From Okapia johnstoni (Eukaryota; Chordata; Mammalia; Artiodactyla; Giraffidae): 64,000 bases of DNA. Location of the stretch: the NCBI GenBank assembly GCA_024291935.2, contig CM044314.1, positions 23,348,001-23,412,000 of the forward strand. The letters are read 5' to 3'. Below are positions 1 through 10,718 of the stretch, piece after piece; within the stretch, counting starts at the first letter, position 1, and each line of letters starts with the position of its first letter. Made by a program: the position numbers and the translations under genes. The notes under the pieces are model-generated. The model worked only from the letters and a program-made list of their open reading frames with translations. It was not told the DNA's origin and did not search any database.

Positions 1-17
1 GTAATGTATTTTAATAT

Positions 18-143
18 ATGTGTGTTGTGTGTGTCTCTAGGTGTGTGTGTGTGTGTGTGTATGTCTATAAATGTGTGTGTCTCTGTATGTCTGTCTGCAG
101 ATGTTTATGTGTGTCTGTTTGTAGTTGTGTGTGCGTGTGTCTA
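18..143. repeat. GT-rich degenerate simple repeat
   Basis: Interrupted (TG)n/(TGTC)n tract with a pure block of ten GT units near its centre. The apparent open frame here (Val/Cys/Leu-rich) only translates the simple repeat and is not a gene. Confidence 0.9.
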
Positions 144-159
144 CAAGTGCATGAACTTA

Positions 160-1080
160 GGGCATGAACTCAGAGTTAGTCCTGGCCATCCTGACACGGG
201 TAACAGCAGTCTCCCAGGTGGCTCAAGTGTCCTTCAGTCCTGGCTGTGTCTGTCGCAGCCTCCCCCACCCACACCATTCTCCTGGGCTTTCTGCTGGGCC
301 CCAGTGTCCAGGTGCCAGAGAAGTGGGCGCTTTGTTCCAACCTGTCCTTGATCCACAGCCCTGCCTACAGCCCTGCGGGGACAGCCCAGCAGGCTGCGTC
401 TCTGCATGTCTGGGAACCTGGCCCGGATCCAGAGCCAGCCCTGCCGGTTCCGCGAGGAGAAGGCCCTGGGGATTTCACAACCAGCCACCTTACTGCCCTG
501 GGACACTGGCTTCTCCACCTCCTTTGCTTTCTAGACCAGATGAAGACAAGGTGCCGCCTGGGCCCCCCAACTGTTGAGAGGCTGTGGGCTGTGCCTGCAT
601 GACCTCGCCAAGTAGGGAGCCCTGGAGTGGCACCCCTCAGTACTCACATCCAAAGTGGCACAATCTTGATCAGCAAGGAAATCCTTACCCAGCTCAGCCA
701 TCACTTGTCCTGGTCACACTCATTTCTTGTAATTGAACTCTCTTTCTGCCTCTGAAAAGCTCAAAAAATTCCCCTTTACCTTTGAATTTCCAAAAGAAAC
801 ATGTTTAAATCATATTCTGCTGTGAATCTATCAGGCCTTTTAAAGAGGGCCTGTAACCTCATTCACAGTACCCCATGCAAAATTTAAATGCGGGACCCTG
901 TACGACAGCATGCTTACAGATACCATAGTATAAAGCTTTCCTTTCCTTCACAGACTTTCTTGATTTGAATGGTGTTTTGGGTTTTGTTTATTTTTTTGAT
1001 GTGAAATAATTCATTTATATGTTTCCCTTAAGAACACTCTTATATTTTCCCATATTGGTGCCAGCATTTCCATTTCATTA
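160..1080. other. Single-copy stretch, no recognised gene
   Basis: The first 440 bases are GC-rich and open in several frames on both strands, so the open frames (94-137 codons) mostly reflect composition. No domain, splice-bounded exon or known protein is recognised. From about 720 the sequence turns AT-rich without recognised repeats. A gene tail cannot be excluded, but nothing supports one. Confidence 0.4.
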
Positions 1081-1562
1081 TATTTTTTAAACTTTTTATT
1101 TTGTATCAGAGTACAGTTGATTAACAGTGTCGTGATAGTTTCAGGTGAACAGTGAAGGGACCCAGCCATATATATACATGTATCTTCTCCCCCAAACTCC
1201 CTTCCCATTCAGGCTGCCGCATATAGAGAGCAGAGTTCCATGTGCTATACAGTAGATACTTGTGGTTATCTTTTTAAATATAGCAGTGTGTACATGTCCA
1301 TCCCAAACTGCCTGTCTTTCCCCCTATCCTTCCCTCTAGCAACCATCAGTTTGTTCTCTAAGGCTGTGAGTTTGTTTCTGTTTTGTAAGTTCATTTATAC
1401 CATCTTGTTTTAGATTCCACATAAAAGGGATGCCATATGACATTTCTCCTTCTCTGTCTGACTTGCTTCACTCAGTATGACAATCTTTAGGTCCATCCAC
1501 GTTGCTATAAATGGCATTATTTCATTCTTTTAAATGGCTGACTAATATTCCACTGTGCGTGG
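1081..1562 (-). mobile_element. L1 3' UTR fragment (artiodactyl-type), antisense
   Basis: Read on the minus strand this matches the artiodactyl L1 3' end: the segment with AGCAGTGTGTACATGTCCAT, the tract saying that a cap-like GGGAGTTTGGG precedes it, and the CACAGTGGAATATTAGTCAG end of ORF2-proximal sequence. It starts with T-rich sequence on the left, as expected for a minus-oriented poly(A) end. It is 5'-truncated, contains no usable ORF2, and no clear target-site duplication was found. A second copy of the same 3' UTR type lies near 56.5 kb. Confidence 0.8.
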
Positions 1563-1740
1563 TGTTTTTAATGTTGTTCTGAATAAATAAAAATTAAAAT
1601 TTTTAATTATTAGCATACATTTTAGCAGTCACCTTTATACTATGCAATGTCACTTTCAATGTAAATGCAAGAGTATCTGAGTCACATGAAGAACCATTGA
1701 AATTACATAGTTTATTTGTATAGTTCATGCAGGTGTATTT

Positions 1741-1907
1741 TTTTCTTTAAAGAAAAAAATTATTTGGCTGTGCTGGGTCTTAGTTGCAGCATACAGGATC
1801 TTTGTTGCCATATCAGAGAACTAGTTCCCTGATCAGGAATCGAACCTGGGTCCCCTGCATCGGGAGCACAGAATCTTAACCACTGGACCACGAGGGAAGT
1901 CCCCAGA
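1741..1907 (-). mobile_element. CHR-type tRNA-derived SINE with TSD
   Basis: On the minus strand it opens with GGGACTTCCCTCGTGGTCCA, the tRNA-Glu-derived head with A and B box-like segments (CAGTGGTTAAGATTCTGTGC, GGTTCGATTCCTGATCAGGG), then the CHR body ending in CAGCACAGCCAAATAA and an A-rich tail. It is flanked by a perfect 10-bp direct repeat, aggtgtattt, at 1731-1740 and 1908-1917, which marks insertion by target-primed reverse transcription. CHR SINEs occur in ruminants, whales and hippos. It is not a functional tRNA gene. Confidence 0.92.
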
Positions 1908-1917
1908 AGGTGTATTT

Positions 1918-2321
1918 CATTCTTACCTGAACAATGGAAATACTGCCCCAAACTAACTCAAGCATTTTTAGTTCACTTATTGACACTTTGGCCTGATGAG
2001 GAGAAAGGAAGAACTAAATACAAATGTGCTTCCCTTTCCTGCTGTATTAGCACTTTAGAGTAGTGGTTGGCTGATACAGAGATATAAATGGGTAGTAAGG
2101 GAGGCTAGGCCAGGGTGCCTTGGTTCTTCATGTTGCTGAGATGGCCACTGACTTCTCGGTGCGTTTGAAGCAAGTTCTCATTCAAGTAGAGAGTGGCTTC
2201 GCAGAGCTGTCACCACCCCTTCACTTGGCTGTAAAGCTACACACTTACCTGTACTCACTCTGAGTCTTGCTGAATGAACTCCATGCATCCTGGTGAACAA
2301 TTACTCTGTTTATGGGGCACT
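1918..2321. other. No gene or recognised repeat
   Basis: Ordinary single-copy sequence between two SINEs. No open frame with recognisable content. Confidence 0.5.
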
Positions 2322-2598
2322 GGAGAAGGCAATGGCACCCCACTCCAGTACTCTTGCCTGGAAAATCCCATGGACGGGGGAGCCTGGTAGGCTGCAGTCC
2401 ATGTGGTGGTGACGAGTCGGACACGACTGAATGACTTCACTTTCACTTTTCACTTTCATGCATTGGAGAAGGAAATGGTAACCCACTCCAGTGTTCTTGC
2501 CTGGAGAATCCCAGGGACGGCAGAGCCTGGTGGGCTGCCGTCTATGGGGTCGCATGGAGTCAGACACGACTGAAGCAACTTAGCAGCAGCAGCAGCAG
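2322..2598 (+). mobile_element. Bov-A2 SINE
   Basis: Dimer of two Bov-A units. Unit one begins ggagaaggcaatggcacccc and ends in the gacacgactgaatgactt tail; a linker of cactttcac repeats leads to unit two (ggagaaggaaatggtaaccc) and a final (CAG)n tail. Both units keep the BovB-derived 3' end. Flanking duplications are not clear. Confidence 0.95.
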
Positions 2599-3627
2599 TG
2601 AGTTTGAATCAGGCAACAGGAAACCAGCAGACACCAGTTCTGCGCATGTCTCCTCTGCTCCATTATCCCCATCAGACCTCACTTAACAAAACATAAATTC
2701 AAAGCTTAAATTATTAACAATTTCAAGTCAGTGACAGCAAGGCATTAAGTCAAGCCGACAGCTTTCCAAGCATAGGACCCCATAGACTGCAAAGGCCACA
2801 CAGTGGTAAGGCTAGTCCCGCTTAGAACTGAAAATATCTGGTAAAGATTCTTTTATTTGTTGAGTGATTATTTTCCTCCCTGGATTCTCTCCGTTCTCCT
2901 CTATCTCTAGAAAATAAGTGATGAGGCTTCTGACTCTTCCATTCATGTGTTAGCTATTCTCTCCTATTCTGATTTTCTTATCCTCAGGAATATTCTGCAT
3001 GAAATGACTGGTCTTTAGTTCACTAAATCATTCTTCAATCATGTCACTTGCTACTGAACCTACTTATTGAGAGGTTTTTTTTTTTTTTTAGCAATCATTT
3101 TTTTTTTAATTTCCAAGTTTCCTAGTTCTTTTTCATAACAAACTCTTCTTGTTTTATGAATATTTTACATTCTCTAATCTCCCTGACTATATTGTGATTA
3201 CTTTTAAGACTTTGCCAAATGGGGTCCTTCCATTTGTTGAATTTTTGCCTTTTCATAATGTTCAATTTTCTCTGATGTTTGAGAGCTCTCAGTTATCTGC
3301 TGATCTTTCTGTTTGGGAATCCTTGATCAGCATGCTTCTCTGTGCCTGGTTATCCTATTTGTGAAATAAAGGCCTCAAGTAACTGAGTGGTTTTTCAACT
3401 CTTTTTAACTTTGGTAAGTGTTGTCAAATGAAATCTTGTTTGTGAAAGCACAGTGCGTAAATGGAGATGGTGTGGCAATACTCACAGCAGGTGCCAACCC
3501 TGGAGGCATCGACTTGGAACTCCCTCCTGCAGCTCCACCTCAAGATAGGCTTTGATGGGACTCCTGGACCTGGTGATCCAGGTGGTCATTTCAAACTCAA
3601 ATGCTGTGGGATTCCTTTGTGTGTGTG
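2599..3627. other. AT-rich stretch without recognised gene
   Basis: Contains two poly(T) runs near 3077-3110 and T-rich sequence to about 3400 that looks like an old, unassigned antisense repeat. The 71-codon frame near 3149 is T-rich and has no recognisable domain. Confidence 0.4.
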
Positions 3628-4112
3628 TGTGTGGCTCACAACAATATTTATTATCTCAGGTTTGGTGGGTCAGGGATCTAAGTCACTGCTAAGCTGGGTC
3701 TTCTGACTCTGGTCACTCAAGAGGCTGCCTTCCAGGTGCCAGCTGAACCAGTATTGTCTGAAGACTACTAGTAAAAGAGTACTCCCAAGCTCACTCATGT
3801 CTGGAGGATTCAGTTCTTTGCACACTATTGGCCAGAATTCTCCCTTTACTCCTCACTGTGTGGGCATCTTCCTAGAAGACTCACTCAGGGCCACTAGATT
3901 CATGAGACTGAGCAAATGAGGAGACAAAAGAGAACAAGATGGAAATCACAATCTTTTGCAACTTAATATTGAAAGTAACATCTCATAACTTTTCCCACTG
4001 TATATTTATTAGAAGCAGGTCACTAGTCCCTGCTTAGATTCAAATGGAGGGTATTAGAGAATAGTATAAATATCAGCAGGTGGGGACCACTGGGACCCAT
4101 TTCAGAAGTTGC
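3628..4112 (-). mobile_element. Old MLT1/MER-like LTR, antisense (family uncertain)
   Basis: Starts with tggctcacaacaatatttat, followed by GGGTCAGGGATCT and a GGTCACTCAAGAGGCTGCC block, and ends near TTGCCTACCACAG. This order resembles the antisense layout of old mammalian LTRs of the MaLR group. It is strongly diverged, so the family assignment is only tentative. Confidence 0.4.
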
Positions 4113-4246
4113 CTACCACAGAAATTACAAATGAAAAAGTAGCTTTCTCAATGTCTACACTCTCCATATAATTTTCCAAACTTCATGTGGAAGTGACTTT
4201 ATTTTAAAAATTGACTTTCTAAGTACTTCATCTTTTTCTTGATACA

Positions 4247-5013
4247 TTTTCTTTTTTTTTTTTTTTAACTTTGTTTTTTCTTAATTTATTTATTTTAATT
4301 GGAGGCTGATTACTTTACAATATTGTAGTGGTTTTTGCCATACATTGACATGAATCAGCCATGGGCGTACATGTGCTCCCCATCCTGAAACCCCTCCCAC
4401 CTCCCTCCCATCCCATCCCTCAGGGTCATTCCAGTGCACCAGCCCTGAGCACCCCATCTCATGCATCAGACCTGGACTGGCAATCTGTTTCACATATGAT
4501 AACATACATGTTTCAATACTATTCTCTCAAATCATCCCACCCTCACCTTCTGCCACAGAGTCCAAAAGACTGTTCTATACATGTGCGTCTCTTCTGCTGT
4601 CTCGCATGTAGGGTCACCATTACCATCTTTCGAAATTCCATACATATACATTAGTATACTGTATTGGTGTTTTTCTTTCTGACTTACTTCACTCTGTATA
4701 ATAGGCTCCAGTTTCATCCACCTCATTAGAACAGATTCAAATGTATTCTTTTTAATGGCCGAGTAATATTCCATTGTGTATATGTACCACAACTTTCTTT
4801 TCCATTCGTCTGCCGATGGACATCTAGGTTGCTTCCATGTCCTGGCTGTTATAAACAGTGCTGCGATGAACACTGGGGTACACGTGTCTCTTTCAATTCT
4901 GGTTTCCTCGTTGTGTATGCCCAGCAGTGGGATTGCTGGGTCGTATGGCAGTTCTATTTCCAGTTTTTTAAGGAATCTCCACACTGTTCTCCATAGTGGG
5001 TGCACTAGTTTGC
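4247..5013 (-). mobile_element. 5'-truncated L1 (bovine type), antisense
   Basis: Poly(T) at the left edge is the antisense poly(A) tail. It is followed by the L1 3' UTR (caatattgtagtggtttttg, catgaatcagccatgggcgt) and then the ORF2 C-terminus. The homology stops abruptly after ctagtttgc, which is the 5' truncation point. The low divergence and long open C-terminal frame make this one of the younger L1 pieces here. No convincing target-site duplication was identified. Confidence 0.93.
4532..5013 (-). pseudogene. L1 ORF2p C-terminal remnant
   Basis: The frame encodes the conserved end of L1 ORF2p (endonuclease-reverse transcriptase). Visible blocks are LKKLEIELPYDPAIPLLGI, then DTCTPVFIAALF, KQPRCPSADEW and KLWYIYTMEYYSAIKKNTFE, ending near HQYSILMYMYGI. 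This is only the C-terminal cysteine-region side; the endonuclease and RT domains are absent because the insertion is 5'-truncated. From family knowledge, bovine L1 ORF2 normally stops right after the YGI block. Here the codon reads TCG (Ser) and translation would continue about 40 residues into 3' UTR. It is open but cannot be functional. Confidence 0.88.
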
Positions 5014-6363
5014 TTTCAAACATTGTGGGATTCCTTATGGAGAGCACTCATACTTGAAATCTGTGAAATCCCTTGCTACATATTCATTCGGGCATGGTTC
5101 TAGAAATAGAAGCAACCCCCAGGCAGGTACACTTGCAGTGACTCAAATACCACCACACTTCAGATGGGAACAAACCTCCCACGAGAAGCTTCCAGATAAA
5201 GTCTTGACAAGGAAAGCTGCACGTAACAGCAGTGACGTAAGTTACCAGGGAACACGCAGTTCTGTTTCTTTTCTTTAAGTGGTCCTCCTGATTCAAAGGA
5301 ATCATTTCCAGAAAAGACTAAGCTCCAATCCTGACCTCTGTGTGTCATATCAGAGTAGATGCTAAAAGCAGTACATTCTTGGCATTTGATCATGAAAAAG
5401 ACAAAACTGTCTTTTTGGCTTGACCCCACGCTGCTCTTTCCCATGCCCCGTGAAGAGCAAACGCCAGGTGGGACAGGGCTCTGTGGACCTGCAATCCAGT
5501 TTCTGGTCCAGAAATAAGTCAAAGCACCAATGTGGAAATACCTGCTGTTCTTAAAATAGATCCCCTGTATCTCAGTGTTTTGTTTTTTCCTTAAGTTCCC
5601 TTGAGATTCAACAAAAGAAATGAGGAAGTGAAAGTTTTGAATTGGTTTGTCCTCTTTTATCTCAAAAAGGGTGGTTCTGTTTTTAAGGGTTTCTGAGTGG
5701 AAAACTGGATTTACTCCTCTTAAGAGGTCAGTTTTACTGAATCAAACAAATAACAGCAAACAATGATAATAAATCCTGCATTACATCCACAAAAGAAGTT
5801 CGCCGCTGGAAACCCATTTCCTTGGCTCTGGGAGGTTTTCAGCTCTCCTCCTCTCCCAGGCTTCGCCTCCTAGAGGTCTAGGACCAAGAGCTTGCCCCTC
5901 ACATCTCTGCTTCTTCTTGCACTTTTATCTGTTTGTCCTTCTGCATACATTCTGGAAGAAACCTGGATCTTCAACTTCTTCAAGTATCAAAACGCTCTTT
6001 AGGGTTTTCACGGTTCTGGATAATCTAGAGTCTCAATGTTAAAAGCAGCAATAATGATTCATATATTTATTTATTTATTTTCCCCTTTGTCAGCCACCTC
6101 AAAGCCATGATCACACAGTGGGTGACACTGGGGGAATCCCACTTCAGTCTGTACTGGCCATCCCCTACTATAACCCCAGCTTGTCACTTACAGCCCATGG
6201 AGAGGAAACATAGACCAGAACACCAAGCAAGAGGGAAGTGCCGTGGACAAGGAATGTGATGTCTGTGGGCCTCTCCTTCCCAAAGACCCACATGGATCTT
6301 CTGAACTCCTCACTCCACAACAGATGTGGCCCTTGATTTTTTTTTTTTACTTTTTAATGTGAG
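5014..6363. other. Single-copy stretch, no recognised gene
   Basis: A minus-strand frame of 120 codons (5160-5522) and shorter ones show no domain. A (TTTA)n run sits at about 6061-6081. Neither a gene nor a named repeat is recognised, although 5740-6060 may be old repeat material. Confidence 0.4.
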
Positions 6364-6365
6364 AT

Positions 6366-6385
6366 ACACACACACACACACAACA
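6366..6385. repeat. (AC)n microsatellite
   Basis: Short pure run of AC dinucleotides in the T/A-rich region left of the BovB cluster. Confidence 0.85.
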
Positions 6386-6550
6386 CATTTCATAAGTGCA
6401 TGATCTATTGAAGTCTCACTAACTGTTCAACCCACACGTCCAGCCCCAGAACAAGAGCAGATGTCAGCAGCCCCAAGGAAGGACCACCTGGTTAGAGTGG
6501 GATCAGGGCCACTGTTACTCTGACTTCCATCAGCAGAACTTAGTTTCCTT
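6386..6550 (-). mobile_element. Possible old L1M 3' fragment, left half
   Basis: Weak similarity to the antisense L1M 3' region (short blocks such as ccagccccagaacaagagc). It is proposed because the sequence resuming on the other side of the BovB cluster is clearly of the same type. The call rests mainly on that symmetry. Confidence 0.3.
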
Positions 6551-7347
6551 GATTAGATGGGAATACCAGACCATCTTATTTGTCTCCTGAAAAACCTCTA
6601 TGCGGGTCAAGAAGCAACAGTTAGAACAAGACATGGAACAACAGACCGGTTCAAAATTGGGAAAGGAGTATGACAAAGCTGTATCACTGTTTATTTAACT
6701 TCTATACAGAGTACATCATGTGAAATGTCAGGCTGGATGAATCACAAGCTGAAAGCAATATTTCCAGGAGAAATAGCAACAACCTCAGATATGCAGATGA
6801 TACCACTCTAATGGCAGAAAGCAAAGAGAAACTAAAAAGCCTCTTGATGAAAGAGGAGAGTGAAAAATCTGACTTGAAACTCTTTGAAAAATCTAAGATC
6901 GTGGAATCTTGTCCCATCACTGCATGGCATATAGATGAGGGAAAAGTAGAAGCAGTGACAGATTTTATTTACTTGTGCTCCAAAATGACGGAGGACAGTG
7001 ACTATAGCCATGAAATTAAAAGACGCTTGCTCCCTAGAAGAAAAGCTATGACAAACCTAGGCAACATATTAAAAAGCAAAGACATCACTTTGTCAACAAA
7101 GCTCTGTTTAGCCAAAGCTATGATTTTTCCAGTAGTCATGTATAGATATGAGAGTTGGACCATAAAGAAAGCTGAGGGCCAAAGAATTGATACTTTGAAA
7201 TTGTGGTGCTGGAGAAGATTCTTGAGAGTCCCTTGGACTGCAAGGAGATCGCACCAGTCAATCCTGAAGAAAATCAACCCAGAAAATTCATGAGAGGGAC
7301 TGATGGTAAAGCTGAAACTCCAATATTTTGGCCACCTGATGTGAACG
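6551..7347 (+). mobile_element. BovB LINE fragment 1 (RT region)
   Basis: Begins in the RT domain at gatgggaataccagacc and runs through the RT C-terminal part to ccaatattttggccacctga, where it is cut. The catalytic motif C survives as YADD (6790-6801), followed by the MAESKEKLKSLLMK segment. A continuous 160-codon stretch (6811-7293) contains [17 protein letters not shown] and [16 protein letters not shown], hallmarks of the BovB RT C-terminus. Many substitutions and a stop near 7291 show it is dead. It lacks the BovB 3' end, because a second BovB starts at once. Confidence 0.9.
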
Positions 7348-7349
7348 CC

Positions 7350-8246
7350 AAGGCTGTATATTATCACCCTTCTTATTTAACATATGCAGAGTACATCATG
7401 CAAAATGCCAAGCTGGATGAAGCACAAGCTGGAATCAAGATTGCCAGGAGGAATGTCAATAAGCTCAGGTGACACCACCCTCATGGCAGAAAGCAAAAAA
7501 GAATTAAAGAGCCTCTTGATGAAAGTGAAAGAGGAGAGTGAAAAAGTTGGCTTAAAACTCAACATTCAGAAAACAAAAATCATGGCATCCAGTCCCATCA
7601 CTTCATGGCAAATAGATGGGGAAGCAATGGAAACAGTGACAAACTTTATTTTGGGGGGGCTCCAAAATCACTGCAGATGGTGACTGCAGCCATGAAATTA
7701 AAAGGCGCTTGCTCCTTGGAAGAAAAGCTATGACCAACCTAGACAGGATATTAAAAAACAGAGACATTACTTTACCAACAAAGGTTTGTCTAGTCAAAGC
7801 TATGGTTTTACCAGTAGTCATGTTTGGATGTGAGAGTTGGACTATAAAGAAAACTGAGCACTGAAGAATTGATGCTTTTGAACTGTGGTGTTACAGAAGA
7901 CTCTTGAGAGTCCCTTGGACTGCAAGGAGATCCAACCAGTCCATCCTAAAGGAGATCAGTCCTAGGTGTTCATTGGAAGGACTGATGTTGAAGCTGAAAC
8001 TCCAATACTTTGGCCACTTGATGCAAAGAGCTGACTCATTGGAAAAGACACTGATGCTGAGAAAGATTGAGGGCAAAAGAAGAAGAGGGCGGCAGAGAAT
8101 GAGATGATTAGATAGCATCATTAACTCAATAGACATGAGTTTTAGCAAACTCAGGGAGATAGTGAAGGACAGGGAAGCTTGGTGTGATGCAGTCCATGGG
8201 GGTCACAAAGAGTCGGACACAACTTAGTGAATGAACAACAAACAGC
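7350..8246 (+). mobile_element. BovB LINE fragment 2 (RT to 3' end)
   Basis: Starts again upstream in the RT domain at aaggctgtatattatcaccc and reaches the complete BovB 3' end (gagtcggacacaacttagtg then an AAC-rich tail). The motif C segment is destroyed: where fragment 1 has the YADD codons, this copy reads aagctcaggtgacaccacc (about 7461-7480), an in-place loss of roughly 8 bases. Further frame breaks occur near 7650 (an extra G run) and a stop at 7863. Inactive copy. Confidence 0.92.
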
Positions 8247-8470
8247 ACAAATGGAATCACAGTTTGTGCTTTCCTGTTTAGCTTCTTTGGCTCATGTTAT
8301 ATTTGCAAGTTCCTCCCCTGCTTCGTCTCATGAGCTTGTAGGTCACTGTGTCCCAGTTCCAAGAAGCATTCTCTCTGGGAAGAGTGGGGTGTCAGGTGAT
8401 GCATTCCTGCATTTCTTTGCTGATGGGCACTTGTGTGCTTATTCCCATTCGCTTGGATGAGGGGCCAACG
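8247..8470 (-). mobile_element. Old L1M 3' fragment, right half
   Basis: Starts aaatggaatcacagtttgtg and continues with diverged antisense L1 ORF2-end sequence (ttctttggctcatgttat, catttctttgctgatgggca). This is the layout of an old antisense L1M interrupted just before it by BovB. Confidence 0.55.
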
Positions 8471-9757
8471 CTTTCAAGAGCATTTTCAGGTAGAAACAGC
8501 CACTACTATCCAAAGAATTGAGAAATAAACCAAACCAAGTCCCACTAAATGTACAATTCTATCTGTACATAAGTGTAGGGGGGAGAGGTGGGAGACCCCT
8601 GGATCACTGCCTCTTTCCTGCATTCTCTGGGACAGACAGTGTTGACTAAGCTTATAAAGATCTTAGATAGCTGGTGAAACCTGGGAAGCTGCTCACCAAT
8701 CCCACCCTTGGTTCACTGGAAGATCTCATCAGAGAAGGAGAGATGAGTGGGTAGGAGAGGAAAGAAAGGAGGAGCAGGTGACCTCTTTCAAAGGGAACAT
8801 TTTTTTTTAGAAACACCTGTATGCTGAACTCCATAGATGTCTTCATTCTTGAAGGTTTTGTGAAAAACACCACCACTTTATCTTGTCCCACTAAGAAGAA
8901 AGTACAGTCACAAAGAGTCAGACATGACTTGGCGACTAAATAACAGCAACAACTTCAAACTGTGCCCAGGATTTGAACTTATTAAGAAGACAAAATAAAT
9001 AAGGGGAAAGAGGAGGCAGAGGACTGACTGCACATTTGGGAGCCCCTCCCTTTCCTTTCCTCTGCCTGTTAGATGTGTTCTCAAGGAGAGTGAATGTTAT
9101 GGAAGGAATTTATCAAAGAAGAAAGAGCCCCAAATACAACATTTAGCCTCTAACAGAGGCTGTCTCTATTGAGACAATAGTATCAAAAGGCAAACCTTTC
9201 AATCTGCAAAAGAAAAGTATTTTGATACTCAAAAACTAATTACTGAAAAGGATTTAAAAACCCAAAGACTGGTGGGCAGGGCGTCATGTTATCCATGAAT
9301 AATAAATTGAATATGTAACTGGCCTATCCAAGGCTGAGGAAAGGTGGAAGGAAGGAGGATCACCCAGGGTTGTGGTCACAGAATCAGAGGGAGGATGCCA
9401 TTGGCACTGGGGGACATGAAAGGACAAGGTTGAGAGTAGCCAAGGTAGGGCCACTGGCCTTGAGGGAGAGGAGCTCGTGCCTGCCAACCTCCATCTGGTC
9501 CAATGAGCCTGGAACACATATTCCATGGAGAAGGATGACATTAGCAGGCTCCTGCCTGTTGACCAGCATCATACCCCTCAGCTGTACCCCTCATGCTGGC
9601 TGTCCCACAAGAGTGACTCTCAGGTTTGCCTAAGGACAATTCTCAGTTTTTCTCAATAATTCCATGTGTCCCAGATGCTTCTGAGTGCCCCCCCCCGCCC
9701 TCCCCCCGCCAGAACGGTGGTGAATCCCAAGGCACCCAGAGATCATAGCTATGCACA
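8471..9757. other. Single-copy stretch with one BovB tail scrap
   Basis: No gene recognised. A C-rich run lies at about 9689-9712. Overlapping frames at 9284-9633 occur on both strands and have no domain content. Confidence 0.4.
8907..8955 (+). mobile_element. BovB/Bov-A 3' tail fragment
   Basis: Only the terminal segment remains: cacaaagagtcagacatgac, then ttggcgactaaataacagca and an AAC tail. It is either an extremely 5'-truncated BovB or a Bov-A remnant. Confidence 0.75.
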
Positions 9758-10232
9758 GAAAGGTTAATTTTATGTGTCACTTTGGCTGGGCCATGGGGTG
9801 CCCAGGCATCAGCTTAAATGTGATTCTGATTGTGTCTGTGAGTATAATTTTGGATGAAATTAACATCTGAATTGGTGGACTGAATGAAGCAGATTGCCCT
9901 CCTCAATGTGGTGGGCCTCACCCAATCAGTTGATGGTCTGCATAGAACAAAAAGAAAAAAGTGGAGGAAGGGAGAATTTGCTACCTGTGCCTATCTTGAA
10001 GTTGTGACATAGTCTTATTCTGCCCTTGGAATGTGACCTTCAGTATCCCTGGTTCTCAGGCTTTCAGACTTAGACTGTACTATTCTATCAGCTTTCAGCC
10101 CTTTCAGAGAGTAGAGCGTATGACTTCTCAGTCTCCAATGTTATATGGGCCAATTCCTCATAAGAAATTCCTTTATATGAATATCTATCTATCTCCTCCT
10201 ATTGGTTTTTCTCCTCTGGAGATCCTTGACAA
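9758..10232 (+). mobile_element. Old mammalian LTR-like repeat (TTAATTTTATGTGTCA type)
   Basis: Opens with ggttaattttatgtgtcact and tggctgggccatggggtgcc, passes gcagattgccctcctcaatg and ggtgggcctcacccaatcag, and ends with ctattggtttttctcctctg and gagatccttgac. This is the full order of a common mammalian repeat whose antisense relative is at 46.6-47.1 kb. The family name is left open. Confidence 0.75.
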
Positions 10233-10435
10233 AAAGAGCCTCTATTGTTTGTCTGCTGATTGAAAAGAAGAAGACATGATTTAACTGCCTCTTTGAATAG
10301 AACAATCAGTTCTCTCCTCTCTCCCCATTATTCCATCCTTCTGCTCCCCTGGAGAGAAGGTGCAGAAAGGAATTGTAGCAGAAGAATAATACTAAGCTCA
10401 TCATCATGGGGGGTTAAATTCTTTAGGGTCAGGGT

Positions 10436-10718
10436 TATTGTTGTTGTTTAATTGCTAAGTGCTGTCCAGATTTTTGTGACTCCATGAACTGTAGCATACC
10501 AGGATTCCCTGTCCTTCACTGCCTTCTGGTATTTGCTCAAACTCATGTTCATTGAATCGGTAATGCTATCCAACCATCTCATTCTCTGCTGTCACTGTTT
10601 CCCAACATCAGGGTCTTTTCCAGTGAGTTGACTCTTCACACCAGGTGGCCAAAGGATTGGAGCTTCAGCTTCAGCAAAGTCATTCTATTCAGGGTTGGTT
10701 TCCTGGGTGGATCTCCTT
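10436..10718 (-). mobile_element. BovB 3' end fragment, antisense
   Basis: Reads, on the plus strand, as the reverse complement of the BovB end: an AAC-type tail seen as ttgttgttgtttaattgcta, then aactcatgttcattgaatcg, atgctatccaaccatctcat and caggtggccaaaggattgga. About 280 bp, 5'-truncated in the RT C-terminal region, strongly diverged. Confidence 0.9.

Noticed and set aside
164..602. 3' exon of a gene in the GC-rich left end
   Set aside because: Several frames on both strands are open at once, which composition explains; no protein similarity was recognised.
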